From Cylindrodendrum hubeiense (taxonomy: Eukaryota > Ascomycota > Sordariomycetes > Hypocreales > Nectriaceae), in assembly GCA_014621425.1 (NCBI GenBank), contig JAANBB010000403.1:1-37046 (forward strand): a stretch of 37,046 nucleotides of DNA, read 5' to 3'. Positions 1-9,876 of the stretch are shown piece by piece. Position numbers and translations under genes: made by a program. Within the stretch, counting starts at the first letter, position 1. Each line of letters begins with the position of its first letter. The notes under the pieces were generated by a model. It ran no database searches and was not told the DNA's origin. It worked only from the letters and a program-made list of their open reading frames with translations.

Positions 1-71
1 ACCAACGTCGACCGAGCATCAACGGACGGGGCCACGGACGGATCCACGGGCGGATCCACGACAACGCCGGG

Positions 72-128
72 TCCAGCGTCCCACGACAGGCCCAGCGTCC
101 CACGACAGGCCCAGCGTCCCACGACAGG
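72..128. repeat. 19-bp tandem repeat, 3 copies
   Basis: Three adjacent 19-bp units at 72-90, 91-109 and 110-128, each ending in CCCACGACAGG. Copies 2 and 3 are identical and copy 1 differs at its first base. Confidence 0.9.
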
Positions 129-206
129 TCCCCACCGTCCCTCGTGCCGCTCGCCGCGTAGCACTTGTAGCACTCCCGGCTGTGCGCGCTGCCCCCGGTC
201 CAGCAT

Positions 207-294
207 CCAGCGTCCAGTGCCCAGCGTCCAGTGCCCGGCGTCCAGTGTCCAGTGTCCACCGTCCAGCTCCACCGTCCAGCTCCACCGTCCAGCT
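207..294. repeat. Compound 14-bp and 13-bp tandem repeats
   Basis: Three 14-bp units based on CCAGCGTCCAGTGC (207-248, the third divergent) are followed by three identical 13-bp units CCACCGTCCAGCT (256-294). The shared core GTCCAG suggests that both arrays grew by slippage from the same seed. Confidence 0.9.
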
Positions 295-1105
295 CCAGCG
301 TCGATCAGAGCAGCTTCCGGCATGGGTCGCGCCGCCGCCCTAGGTCCCACCCTCTGCCGGGCTCGCTGCAGCTTTCTGCACCTTCTGCGCCTTCTGCACC
401 TTCTGCAGCCCTGCGTCCGCCGTGAGTCACCGCCAGCCAGTCAATTGCGGTCAGAGACCAGCTTCTCGCGATGGGCCCATGCACCATAGCTCGGCACTAA
501 GGTAAGGTTGGTGTCAAGCATCGCCCATAGGAGAGGATGGAGCGCACACAGAGCAGGAGAGCGAGAAGAAAAAAAAAAGGCTCTCTCGTCGGTGGCGGAC
601 GGGAAGGACAGGGCAGGGTGATCCGAAAACGAGGGGCTGTAAGTGACGGGAGATATATCTCGCCTGTCCCTGACCAGGGCCGCTTGTCTGCCGCTCTCCT
701 TTGTTTCTCCTGGCTTTTGTTTCCATTGTAAACTCTTCTTCTGCTTCTCCTTCTCCATCTCTCCATCTCTCCAACTCTCTTGTCTCCCGTCTCAACTACA
801 GAGGCTCTCTCCAAGACCTCCTTCTTGTCCATCCCGCTCAATTGGGGCTGACACCGCGTTGGAACATTCAAGTCCAGGGAGAAACAGCCAAAACATACAT
901 ACATACATCTTTTTTGACTGCCTTGGGGATTGGAATCCGAATTGGCCTATAACATTGCCTCGCCTACTCATCTCTTGATCAAATCTGCCCATCTTACCTC
1001 ATATAACACCACTTATACTTGCACACCCGGCAACACCATCAACAACACCATCTACACCCCTACCAACACTCATAACAAACATCGCCATCGCCCACCCGGT
1101 ATACT

Positions 1106-1175
1106 CCCAGACCTCTCAACCCAGACCTCTCAGCCCAGATCTCTCTACCCAGATCTCTCTACCCAGACCTCTCTG
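1106..1175 (+). repeat. 14-bp tandem repeat in the F-box gene leader, 5 copies
   Basis: Five contiguous 14-bp units of the form CCCAGAYCTCTCNN at 1106, 1120, 1134, 1148 and 1162, ending 35 bp before the ATG at 1211. The array is pyrimidine-rich and is likely to be transcribed as 5' UTR or to lie in the core promoter. Confidence 0.9.
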
Positions 1176-1210
1176 CCTAGCCCTGACCCCCGCGACATGC
1201 TATTATTGCC

Positions 1211-3238
1211 ATGGCTTCACCAACTGAACAGCGCCTCGTCGCCCTCTTGAGGAGCGACCACATCAAGGACTTCCTCCTGCCTTTACTCTCAACCGAGGAC
1301 ATCTGCGCTATCCGCCAGACCTCGTCCGCCTGCTGCAACCTCATCACCAAGCGCCTCTTCACCCGCATTCATGTCTCTTTTTCTGCCTCAACCTTCACCC
1401 GCCCAGCCCGAGTTGCTGCTCTCGCCCGCATCGGCCATCACATCGAGCACCTCACCTTCTATCTACCGCACTCAGACGCCACTTTCCTGCCTCCCCTTAT
1501 TCATCCCGTCTCTGGCAATGAGATTTCCTTCCTCTACACGCCCCATACGAGCATGGGCTCCGTACTTTCCCGCCCCAAGTACGCCAACTCTGAACTTGGT
1601 GATATCCTCACCCAGCAGTACCCACCCATGTTTCACGCCGCCACCAACGTCCCCAGCTTCATCAACGCCATGCGCAACCTGCCCAACATTCGCCATCTCA
1701 CTATCCGCTGCCCTGGACAGAATCCTCGGGAGCGCTACCGCCGCAACATTGTCGACTATGCCCTTATCAGCCTGCGCATCTCCCTCGAGCGCGCTCCCCT
1801 AACCAAGCTTCACAAGCTATCTCTGTCTTCTGTCCACCCAACTGCTTTCAACTATCTCCGCCATGTTCCTGGATTCGGAAGTGTTCCCTCTGCTGGCCGC
1901 CGCTGGAACCAGATCCGCAAGCTTTCCATCTCTGTTGACGCCTGGGACTTTTACGGCTCTTCTCCTGGCCTGGACCACCTCAAGATCATGGACGACTACA
2001 TCCGCAACTTTGCCCCAAACCTGGAGAAGTTTGCATTCAACTGGCTCGGCCGCAAGGGCCCCTGCCCCGTATCGCTGGCTGGAGATCCTCTCTTTGCGCC
2101 TCCGCGAGCCAACAAGAAACTCTTCCACGAGGTCACCTCTCCTATGTCTCCCCTTCCTATCCGCCCAACCCGTGGACCCATCCACTTCCCCAAGCTACGC
2201 TACCTCCAGATCCGCAACTCCACCATGAACGCACCTCAGCTGAGCCAGCTTATCAACTCGCACCGCGGCACCGTCAAGGAATTCGACTTTGAGAGTGTCT
2301 CCCTCGCCAACAATGGCAACTGGGACGATGCTCTGGCGCCCCTGGATAGCGACTCCCTGTGGTCTCGGAGCAGCAGCAGCATGGCCACGAACACGCCATC
2401 AGAGTGTAGCCTCGTTACTAGCCCTAGCTCTGAATACCTCCCGAGCCCCAGTGCCGCAGTGGCGGCGGCTAGCCGGGAGCTCATGGATCTCGACCTCGGC
2501 GGCTTCATATTCAGCGATTCAGACCGGGAAATCATCGACAGTCTCTCGGGAGACGACGATGCCACCACTATTCTCGCGCCCGCCTCTACAGAAAGCGAAT
2601 TTGGCGAAAGCTTTACCACCAGGCTTAGGAAGCGCTCTCGCCGCCGCCGGAGAAAGCACCGCGACGGCGATGATACCCCTGAAAAGCCAACCCTCTCACA
2701 TCAACATTCCGTTTCTGACCACCGCTCGCCCTTAAGCCGTCATAAGCCCTCTCGCCCACATCTAAAAACTTCCTTGGACGAGGAATTCCTCCGACCTGAG
2801 ACTCCCGTCCCTAACCCTATCTCGGCCCCCATCCTCAACGCCGATCCCCAGCCGATCCTTCTCCAGCCCACGATATACGACCCGGCCACCAAACCGGCTT
2901 CCAAACCAGCCACCAAACAGGCCACTATCACCACGACTGGCCCCGACCACAACATCTCCCCGGTTCAGCGCAACATCCAACAAGAGGAGTCCCACCGATT
3001 ATTCGCAGAAGACGCTGCGGCGCGCACCAGCGCCCTGCAAAAAGCAAAGGCGGCCGTCCTGACCAAGCTCAGCCGCGAGTTCTACAACAAAAAGCCTCGC
3101 CCCGTCGAGCCCAACGCGTGCCGCTTCCTTGCAGGCAGGGATTTGGGCACCGCGTTTGGACCTAACATGGTTATGGAGGATTGCAGAGGGCTGGAAAGCC
3201 GGAGTTTATTGGTGCCGTTGATGTTTAGCCGGTCCTGA
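1211..3238 (+). CDS. F-box-like protein, single exon, 675 aa
   Basis: The N-terminal ~50 residues resemble an F-box-like helix bundle (LLPLLSTEDICAIRQTS, then a Cys-Cys helix and a KRLFTRIHV strand). Residues ~75-390 contain repeated Leu-rich patterns such as NIRHLTIRC, LTKLHKLSLSS and FPKLRYLQI, compatible with irregular leucine-rich repeats. F-box proteins usually act as substrate adaptors of SCF ubiquitin ligases; that role is inferred. The C-terminal part is disordered, rich in Ser/Pro, with a strongly basic patch near residues 471-485 (RKRSRRRRRKHR), a possible nuclear localisation signal. The frame is open for 2 kb without introns. The ATG lies in a good context (GCCATGG) just after a pyrimidine-rich leader. 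It converges with the DsbA-like gene, leaving 258 bp between stop codons. The coding call is firm; the F-box assignment is moderate because the motif is divergent and the substrate is unknown. Confidence 0.8.
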   Translation: MASPTEQRLVALLRSDHIKDFLLPLLSTEDICAIRQTSSACCNLITKRLFTRIHVSFSASTFTRPARVAALARIGHHIEHLTFYLPHSDATFLPPLIHPVSGNEISFLYTPHTSMGSVLSRPKYANSELGDILTQQYPPMFHAATNVPSFINAMRNLPNIRHLTIRCPGQNPRERYRRNIVDYALISLRISLERAPLTKLHKLSLSSVHPTAFNYLRHVPGFGSVPSAGRRWNQIRKLSISVDAWDFYGSSPGLDHLKIMDDYIRNFAPNLEKFAFNWLGRKGPCPVSLAGDPLFAPPRANKKLFHEVTSPMSPLPIRPTRGPIHFPKLRYLQIRNSTMNAPQLSQLINSHRGTVKEFDFESVSLANNGNWDDALAPLDSDSLWSRSSSSMATNTPSECSLVTSPSSEYLPSPSAAVAAASRELMDLDLGGFIFSDSDREIIDSLSGDDDATTILAPASTESEFGESFTTRLRKRSRRRRRKHRDGDDTPEKPTLSHQHSVSDHRSPLSRHKPSRPHLKTSLDEEFLRPETPVPNPISAPILNADPQPILLQPTIYDPATKPASKPATKQATITTTGPDHNISPVQRNIQQEESHRLFAEDAAARTSALQKAKAAVLTKLSREFYNKKPRPVEPNACRFLAGRDLGTAFGPNMVMEDCRGLESRSLLVPLMFSRS

Positions 3239-3496
3239 GTCTTCATGTATTAGCAGTTGTTCAAGTTGGGTGTACAAGGAGTTGGTGGGGAAATTACACC
3301 TTGGGGAGGAAGGAGTTTTGTTGGTTTGTGATGAGATATGATACCATGATTTCATGCCTTTTTCTTCTTACTTCTATGTATGTATCATGATATTTTTAAG
3401 CACTGATGATGAGATGTACATATCATGTTCTACACGACAATTCGATGTATTCACTTCAATCCTAATCCACCTCTAATTTGAACCTCTTCATGTCAT

Positions 3497-4338
3497 CTAT
3501 GAACTCTCCTTGACAATTGTCTTCAACGCCTTGACGTAGTCTGCAATTGTCTTCAACCCATCTAGCGTCAAGTCCCTCCGCCGTCCTTCCACCATAACCA
3601 CTGGTACCGCATTCACATCCATACCCACGGTACGGATCTTCTCCTTTACTTGCTTCTGCCCCTTCTCACGGTCAGCCACTAATGCCTTCGCCTGCTCCTC
3701 TGGCACACCAGCCGTGACACATGCGGCGATAAGCGTGTCATCCTCAGCTGGGTGTCGCCCCTCCGCAAAGTATAGCCGAAACAGCTCGTCCACGAGACGA
3801 TTCGTCACGGCTGCACCGTCGGACTCCTGAACGAGTTGGATGACGCGGTGTGCGTGGAATGAGTTGCCTGTGGGACCAGCGAAAGTGAGTGGCACGCCGA
3901 GGGGCTCTGCGAGGCTGGCCATATGCGCCTGGTAGAGCTGCTGCGCCTCCGGGTTGTCGTTGTGCTTATGCTGTAGAGCCCATTGGGAGCGGTCCGGGAC
4001 GGTGTCGGGGAGATCCGAAGATGGTTGGTAAGGGTCAAAGTACAAAGTGAAGGGTACGGATGGAGATTGGACCTGGGAGAGAGCTTGATCAAGCCTGAGC
4101 GGGGGAGGTCAGTGTGAGCTTGGCGATAAGATGGGGAAGAGGAGGATCAATGCCTTTTCTTAGCCAAGTATGTCCTGAGAATGAGAGTCAGCGACGAGGT
4201 CTTGAGATGAGAGAGTATCACTCGGATGGTGAGCAACTAGTCCGTGACATCTTCTCCTCATGGGGAGGTTGTGTGCGTGGAGCTAACGTACCAAGGACAG
4301 GTCGTGTCGATGGTGAAGGTAACCTGTGATTCATACAT
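3497..4338 (-). CDS. DsbA/FrnE-like thioredoxin-fold protein, three exons, 221 aa
   Basis: Proposed exons on the minus strand are 4338-4292, 4174-4154 (21 nt) and 4094-3497. Joined, they give a 221-residue protein that starts MYESQVTFTIDTTCPWTYLA and continues with KKRLDQALSQV. This is the beta strand, active-site turn and first helix of the DSBA-like/2-hydroxychromene-2-carboxylate isomerase superfamily. A cis-proline loop (NAVPVVMVEG) lies near the C-terminus, as in that fold. The active site reads C14-P-W-T17, so the second catalytic cysteine of CPxC enzymes is absent. A dithiol oxidoreductase role is therefore doubtful; an isomerase or glutathione-dependent role is possible. Intron 1 (4291-4175) is GTACGT...CAG. 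Intron 2 (4153-4095, 59 bp) must use a GC donor, AG|GCATTG, to keep the frame. No signal peptide is visible. Exon 3 is certain; exons 1-2 rest on splice sites and family fit. Confidence 0.78.
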
Positions 4339-4672
4339 GATGAAAACTGACGATGGGTTGTAGCAGATCGAGTTGGGAATGTTTCCAGATGCTATAATGC
4401 TACCCCCAGGCTCTGAGCTTTGTGAGAAAGATTCGAGACGAGCTACGTCGACGTCACGGTTCATTAGGCTTGGAAGCGGGGGAGCGAATCAGCGGTCCGT
4501 CTCACCTCCGGCCGGCCGGGACGGGGCCTGCGGAGCTATTCACACTAGTCGGCCTGATGGGAAGCAGCGCATATCATCGCATATCATTAGCAAATCACAC
4601 AAAGAAATCGTGCGGCGGTGATGATTGTGGGTATCTTAAAACGTGAATTCTTTTTCCTGCCTGCAAAGCTAC
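4339..4672 (-). other. Promoter and 3' region between two minus-strand genes
   Basis: This spacer of about 330 bp separates the stop of the NOP13-like gene from the proposed start of the DsbA-like gene, both on the minus strand. The frame upstream of the chosen ATG stays open to about 4464, so a longer N-terminus cannot be excluded. However, MYESQVTF fits the beginning of the fold. No other element is recognised. Confidence 0.4.
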
Positions 4673-6070
4673 CTAGTCGAACGTCATCTTCGAACCCGTG
4701 TGCTTGACCACAGCACCAGTCAACCTCGCGACCGCGATATCTGATGACTCCTTCAGTGGCTTCGCGGCAACGCTGTCGGCGGCCGCACTCTCACCTCCGT
4801 CATTCGGTCTGTAGGCCTTGCGAGGCCGTGTGGCGTCATCCTTGTCGGCGTTGGGGTTCTTCTTGAAACGCTTCTTGTACCGCACTTGGTCGTCCTCGGC
4901 CAGTTCGATCTTGAGCTCACGGCCCAGCATTCGGTTGACCCACCACTTGCGCATCTTGTACTGCTTCTCTTGCGGCTCCTCGTCCGAGTCATCATCAGAG
5001 CCCGCCTTGAAGTCCTTCTCTGTCTCCACCTCCTCCTTGACCTTCACGAAGCCCTTGACGGCCCACGCCGCCGCTTCAGGTTCCTTGAACTTGACCCAAC
5101 CGAAACCCTTGCACTTGCCAGTGTCCTCAAATGTGGCGACCTTGACCCACTCGATCTCGCCACACTTTTCAAAGTTCCGCGACAGGTCCTCCTCGGTTGT
5201 CTTGAAGCCCATGTTGCCTACGAAGATCTTGCGGCTTGCGTTGGCGTCCTTCTTTTGCTGTGCTGGGTCGACCTCCTCGGGCTCGGCCGTTTCGGGCTCC
5301 TTCTTGGGGCGGCCCTCGAAGGACTTGGAGTCCTTGATGAGGAGCTTTCGGGCGCCGAGGTCGTTCTCAGAGAGGGCGATGGCGGCGACCTTGCCATTGA
5401 TGTCTGTGAAGTCGACGTAGGCGAATCCCTTGTTGGTAGGCTTGGCGCTCTTGTCTCGGCCAGGCTCCTTGTTCGTGGGCAGTTTGATGCGGGTGATCAT
5501 CTCTTCGGTGATGACGCCGCCGGAGTTGTCGATGAGCCACTTGCGCAGCTCGACGGGTCCGACAAAGAAGGGCAGGTTGCCGACCCAAACACCATGCTCG
5601 GAGCGGGCGTCCTTCTTGTCCTTCTTCTCGCCGGTCTCGTCGTCGCTGTCTTGCTTGGAGCTGTCTTGCTTGGACGGAAGCGACTTGCCCTTCTTGAGGG
5701 CACGGCGGGCACGCTTGGACGGGGGCTCGGGAGCGGAGACGTCTACTTCAAGCTCCTCGATCTCGGCCTTTCGTTTGCTAGAGTTGGAAGGCTCGGCAGC
5801 GGACTCGGTGGCAGACTCGGCGGCAGGCTCGTCGGATTGTTCAGTTTCGGTGGGCTCGACGGGCTCGACGGACTTGACGGGCTTGACGGACTTGACGGAC
5901 TTGACGGGCTTGACGAGCTTCTCAGGCTTTTCGACCTCTTCGACGGCGTCAACCATGTCGACATCTGGCTTCTCAGTCTTCTTCTCCTTCTTCTCCTTCT
6001 TCTCTCTCGTCTCCTTCTTCTCCTTCTTCTCCTTTCGCTCCTTCTTGTCTTTCTTCTCTTTGGTCGCCAT
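4673..6070 (-). CDS. NOP13: Nucleolar RNA-binding protein, Nop13-like, two RRMs, 465 aa
   Basis: The order is a Lys/Glu-rich N-terminus (residues 1-35), a degenerate KPVKSVKSVKPV repeat (~52-74), an acidic/Ser stretch, basic KRARRALKKGK (~119-129), then two RNA recognition motifs. RRM1 has RNP2 VWVGNL at 161-166 and RNP1 KGFAYVDF at 214-221. RRM2 has RNP2 KIFVGNM at 281-287 and RNP1 KGFGWVKF at 321-328. RRM2 carries an acidic insertion (~345-370) before its last strand RELKIEL. A KK-, R- and P-rich tail follows. This layout matches fungal Nop13, a nucleolar protein associated with pre-60S/90S particles; a ribosome-assembly role follows from the family. It is intronless, with ATG at 6070. The opposite strand carries a long leucine-rich open frame that merely mirrors the Lys-rich codons. 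Confidence 0.88.
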   Translation of the reverse strand: MATKEKKDKKERKEKKEKKETREKKEKKEKKTEKPDVDMVDAVEEVEKPEKLVKPVKSVKSVKPVKSVEPVEPTETEQSDEPAAESATESAAEPSNSSKRKAEIEELEVDVSAPEPPSKRARRALKKGKSLPSKQDSSKQDSDDETGEKKDKKDARSEHGVWVGNLPFFVGPVELRKWLIDNSGGVITEEMITRIKLPTNKEPGRDKSAKPTNKGFAYVDFTDINGKVAAIALSENDLGARKLLIKDSKSFEGRPKKEPETAEPEEVDPAQQKKDANASRKIFVGNMGFKTTEEDLSRNFEKCGEIEWVKVATFEDTGKCKGFGWVKFKEPEAAAWAVKGFVKVKEEVETEKDFKAGSDDDSDEEPQEKQYKMRKWWVNRMLGRELKIELAEDDQVRYKKRFKKNPNADKDDATRPRKAYRPNDGGESAAADSVAAKPLKESSDIAVARLTGAVVKHTGSKMTFD

Positions 6071-6144
6071 TGTGTTGGTTTGTCACGGTGATGATTGAAC
6101 GTCGAGACGAGTCCACCAAGGATCAGCCTCAATGCCAATGCGAC

Positions 6145-6185
6145 CAGAATTTTTTCTGCCAGTGGCCGGTACGATAAGCGATAAG
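6145..6185 (-). promoter_or_regulatory. Possible RRPE-like T-tract and paired GATA sites upstream of NOP13-like gene
   Basis: About 75-115 bp upstream of the NOP13-like ATG lies CAGAATTTTTTCTG (6145-6158), resembling the A/T-run rRNA-processing element of fungal ribosome-biogenesis promoters. It is followed by GATAAGCGATAAG (6173-6185), two direct GATA-type sites. Both are short and could be chance. Confidence 0.3.
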
Positions 6186-6950
6186 AGGCGGGAAATTATG
6201 GGTCCAGTTCGGGACCCTGGCAACTGGAGCCCGGGATGCGGGGCTTCAACGGCGGCTGTGACTGGCTCCAATATGTCACTGCCAACCACCTGGAATCAGG
6301 GATTGGGCGAGTATTTGCATGAATCTAATCTGTACGAGGCGGGCAAAAACAAGAGCCTATTGGAGCCTGATGCTTCCTTTGTTGTCATGATGCATCGGAA
6401 CGCTGGATTTTCTGGTGTGAATGGTGAACGGCGTGCCGAAGGACTTGTAGGTGGCCATCTCTGTGTTGTGCGGGCTTCTCAGGCGACACAAGAATCATGC
6501 AAGCAATGTGCTACGTAGTTAGCGTCGCTTCACTCGAAGACCTCACCAAAGCAAACCAGAGGACCCCGGCGAAAATGCAGCATAGCAAGAGCTAAACCCT
6601 CTTGACAGAAGGAAAAAACGACAGCTTGACGAAGTGCTGAAGTCATCTTAGTGACAAAGGTTCACGCCCTCGGGAGGCTGGTGTGGTTCTTGGCGCGGCG
6701 TCGGAGCGGAAATGAAACTTGCAACCTTGGCCGAAAAGTCTGGCGCCGCCGCATGGAGCATGTAAGGGGAGCGACCGGATTAGCTGAATCGTGATGGTGG
6801 TGGATGCCATGAGTACTACGTAGTAGAGAGCAAGCAGTACGAATAGGCGGTGTCTCAATTGACAAGACGCTTCAGTAATTGATCCACGACGTTTCGTTGG
6901 CGCCGCCCTTGACCCCTTTGGATTGCATCGTACCGCAGAGGTGCAGCTAC

Positions 6951-6980
6951 AGACCCAGACAGACCCAGACAGATCCAGAC
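6951..6980. repeat. 10-bp tandem repeat, 3 copies
   Basis: Three 10-bp units AGACCCAGAC (two exact, the third AGATCCAGAC). Confidence 0.85.
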
Positions 6981-7280
6981 AAGCGATGCGCAAGCAGATC
7001 AAAAGCTGCGTGGAACCCCCACAATGTCTCTGCGAACTGGGCATGCGCTGCGAGACGAAATGACGGTCTGGGCGGCGCAGTAGAGTTTGATGGCATTTCA
7101 GCGCAAATCTAAACGGATGAAGTCAAACGGGCACTGGCATGTCTTGAATGTCGAGCATTTGGAAGTCTGGAAGGAGGGGTTGCTAGTCTGATCCAGAGTG
7201 CCGGATGACCACAAGATGGTGTCCAGGATTGGCTGCTCGCATGGAGCTTGGTTTGGGACGGCATCGATGGCGCCACACCA

Positions 7281-7410
7281 GAGACACGGGCAGAAAGGGC
7301 AGAGACATTACAGAGACAAAGATGGACACATAGAAACAGAGACAGTGACAGAGACAGAGACATGGACAGAGGCAGAGGCAGAGGCAGAGGCAGAGACAGT
7401 GGCAGAGCCA
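7281..7410. repeat. GACAGA/GGCAGA hexamer array
   Basis: A purine-rich imperfect array built of GACAGA, GAGACA and GGCAGA units, densest at 7335-7408. All frames are low in complexity (Glu/Thr/Ala on the plus strand, Leu/Ser/Pro on the minus strand), so small open frames here are repeat artefacts. Confidence 0.85.
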
Positions 7411-8260
7411 CAACCAGGCAAATGCGCAACTCTGATCTGATCTGGTCTCGTCGCAGCAACTGGGCAATTACTGTAGCAGCAGACTAATTATCCCGCGCTG
7501 CTGCATCAATAAGGGGAAGGGTCCGAGAAAGGGAACCGAGCCGGTGGTATTTCAGGCTGGTGCTGGTGCTTTTGCTGGAGCCGGCCCGGGCGCGGGGAGC
7601 GAACCAAGGCGCCGCCCGCAGCCGTCGCCGGCCGGACAGACCGAGACGAGACGGGCAGTCAACAAAAGGACGCCAAAACGGCAACGCAGGTGTGTCAGTC
7701 AGTGGAGTTCGATAGCGGTGGCTCGGGTCATTCCACTGGCGGGCAGTCGAGGGACGAGGAGCCGGGACCGAAAGGACGTCAGCCTCCCGCCAGCTAAGCA
7801 CAGAGCATAATGCCTGGGGACGGATTGAAGGCGATCCGGAGGTTTGCGTCGCAGTCGAGGCGTCCAGAGGGGCAAGATGACGCCGCAAAAGCGATACAAG
7901 GCAAATGGCAACGACCGAGCTGAGATGCCCCACTGCCATGCCACGCGGGCCCACCCCGTAGCCCACTGTTGTCCACTGTAGGGGCAACGCCACGCCCCCG
8001 CTAACAGACGCCCGACGTCCCGGCGTCACGTGCGGTTGGTGGCCCTGGGCTCCAGGTGGCCCAGCGGTGGCCCAGTGGTGGCCAGCAGTGGCCCGGAGGG
8101 TGTGCCAGTGGTCACCCAGGGTTGCCCAGAGCTTGGCTCCAGCGAATCACCCGCCCGGTGACTGCAGCGACCGCAGGGACCAACGCAGTGGTGGCCTGGC
8201 CCCAGTGCATTTCATTCAACTCTCAGCTCCGCCGTGCTCGTCTGTCTCTTCTCGTCGCTG

Positions 8261-8302
8261 CCTCTCCCTCTCCCTCTCCCTCTCACTCTCTCTCTCTATC
8301 CC
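8261..8302 (+). repeat. CT-rich tract in the STS1 upstream region
   Basis: CCCTCT hexamers grade into (CT)n. Such pyrimidine tracts are common just upstream of transcription start sites in filamentous ascomycetes. Here the tract lies about 560 bp before the STS1 ATG. Confidence 0.6.
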
Positions 8303-8861
8303 AGTCTCACGTCGCTCTCCAGACTTGTTTGGCCACCTACAGCAGCCCAAAACACCCAAAACAGAGGCCCGACCCCATCCCCAATCCACTCCCAATCCAG
8401 TCCAATCAACCCAGCCAATCCATCGCCCTCCCCACCCGCCAACCTTGCCTTGTCCGCCTGCGCTGCGCTGGCTGGCTGGCTGCGGCCCTACGTAGGTACC
8501 TACGCTACCTGACGCTACGCTACCCTTAACAACGCAATCTTTTTTGCGCCGAGCTGTGTTTCGCCGTCCGGGCACACCCATGCCGCCGCTGTTGACCGCT
8601 TTCTGCTGAGACTCCCGCCCCGACCTCCCTTCTCCTCCTCCACACTTTCAGGTTCGCACGTCCGGGGCATCTCTCGACGCACTCTGCACCTTCCCGTCGG
8701 TACTTATCTCCTTTACACCCCTTCACCCATCTGCCGACACCTCTCCTCGATTTCTTCCGTCTTTGGCCGTCTCTTGTCGTCCTCTGTCGGAACAGTTATC
8801 CCCTCATCGCCGTCGTCACCGTTGCCGCTCAGTGCACTCCGGTGACTTCCTGCTTCCCGCC

Positions 8862-9876
8862 ATGAACGTCTTGCTCTCGCCACAGCCTCCGGTTTTCCCT
8901 CATCAACACGAAAACCCCCGTCTCTCTCCCCAGCGATCTCGTGAGTATTCTTTACCCTTAATCCCCATCACGGCGTCGACCTCAACCTCCCCTACCTGTG
9001 CTATATTCTTCCACCAGTCTTGCCGTCGTTCATCACTAATCCTCCTTAGTTTCGCCATTTCACAACATGACCTCCCGCAAGCGAAAAGCCGACGAGGATG
9101 GCGATGAGACCATGTCTCCCCAGAGTTCTCCCGCCATTTCCGCCAGAGCCCTCTCCCGACCATCCAAGAAGGTCCGATCGAACGAACTCATCGGCCGACC
9201 TCTCTCCCTCCCCCGACTCCTCGAGACGCTCGATACCTCCCAACTCCGAACTGTCCTAGAGCGGATATGTGAACGCCATCCCGACATCGGCCAGGAAGTT
9301 GTTTCTCAGGCTCCCCGGCCTACCGTTTCGTCTGCCCTCGGCGTCCTGCACGACTACCTGGAAAAGCTCAAGGACGCTGCCCCCTACGGCGAGTCGAGCC
9401 CGGAATACACCTACTATCGAGTAAAGGACGCCATGGTTGCTTTGATTGACGCCCTCTTCGACTTCACTCCTCAGTTCCTCCCCCCCAACGAGACCCAGCC
9501 CACCAAGTCGCTGCAGTTCCTCGACGGCGCCACGAACCTCATCCACAAACTCCCCGACTGGGAGCCCCACGCCTACCGCCACCACAAGGAAAATGCGTAC
9601 GAGGAAATCTCGAAGGCCTGGGCCTTGGTTATCAACGAGGCTGCTAAGCGAGGTGGGGGCTTCAACCTGCACTCTGGAGGATGGGACCAAACTCTCTCTC
9701 AGCATAACCAGCAATCCGGCGGACGTTTATCCAGTGCAATCAGTGCCATGGGCAGCAGTGTTGGCTGGATGGGACCCAACGGAAATGGATCGACCCCCAA
9801 CTCGGATCCCAACTCCATCTTGAACCAGCTGATGTCTGGTACGTATGGGGCTCCGGTCCGAGTTGGGCCTCTCTAG
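8862..9876 (+). CDS. STS1: STS1/Cut8, tethering factor for nuclear proteasome, 301 aa
   Basis: Exon 1 is 8862-8940, the intron 8941-9049 (GTGAGT...CTAAT...TTAG), and exon 2 is 9050-9876. The join gives MNVLLSPQPPVFPHQHENPR, then SLSPFHNMTSRKRKADEDG. The N-terminus with a KRK nuclear signal is characteristic of fungal Sts1/Cut8. The conserved Cut8 helical domain follows (RPLSLPRLLETLD, LRTVLERICERHPDI, and a region around YYRVKDAMVALIDALFDFTP), ending QLMSGTYGAPVRVGPL. Sts1/Cut8 links the 26S proteasome to the nucleus and supports degradation of nuclear substrates and chromosome segregation. I chose the upstream ATG because it restores the family N-terminus and the intron keeps the frame exactly; the internal ATG at 9067 would lose 34 residues. 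The Lys residues in the N-terminal basic region are those expected to matter for proteasome binding. Confidence 0.93.

Larger units (their letters stand above)
1..1210. other. Repeat-rich leader region, no gene recognised
   Basis: No convincing coding region. Positions 1-300 are GC-rich minisatellite. Positions 340-420 hold CTTCTGCAC-type repeats, and 700-790 is a pyrimidine-rich tract. The stretch from about 1000 to 1210 is C/A/T-rich and probably forms the promoter and 5' leader of the F-box-like gene that starts at 1211. Several open frames of 60-135 codons occur on both strands, but they are low in complexity or overlap each other and look like chance. Confidence 0.5.
6071..8861. other. 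2.8 kb intergenic region between divergent NOP13-like and STS1 genes
   Basis: No coding region is convincing. The region holds a 10-bp repeat (6951-6980), a GACAGA/GGCAGA array (about 7281-7410), GTGGCCCAG-type repeats (about 8056-8100), a CT tract (8261-8302), and a CTACGTAGGTACCTACG-type element near 8489. The part from about 8200 to 8861 is pyrimidine-rich and is the likely promoter and leader of STS1. Frames of 128-181 codons near 6132, 6643 and 7484 show no recognisable domains. Confidence 0.45.

Noticed and set aside
4886..6091. 401-codon plus-strand open frame, extremely leucine-rich
   Set aside because: It lies exactly opposite the NOP13-like gene. Lys codons AAG on the real strand read as CTT Leu on the other, which explains both its length and its composition.
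7484..8029. 181-codon minus-strand frame
   Set aside because: It starts with GTG, has no domain, lies in GC-rich DNA and overlaps other chance frames.
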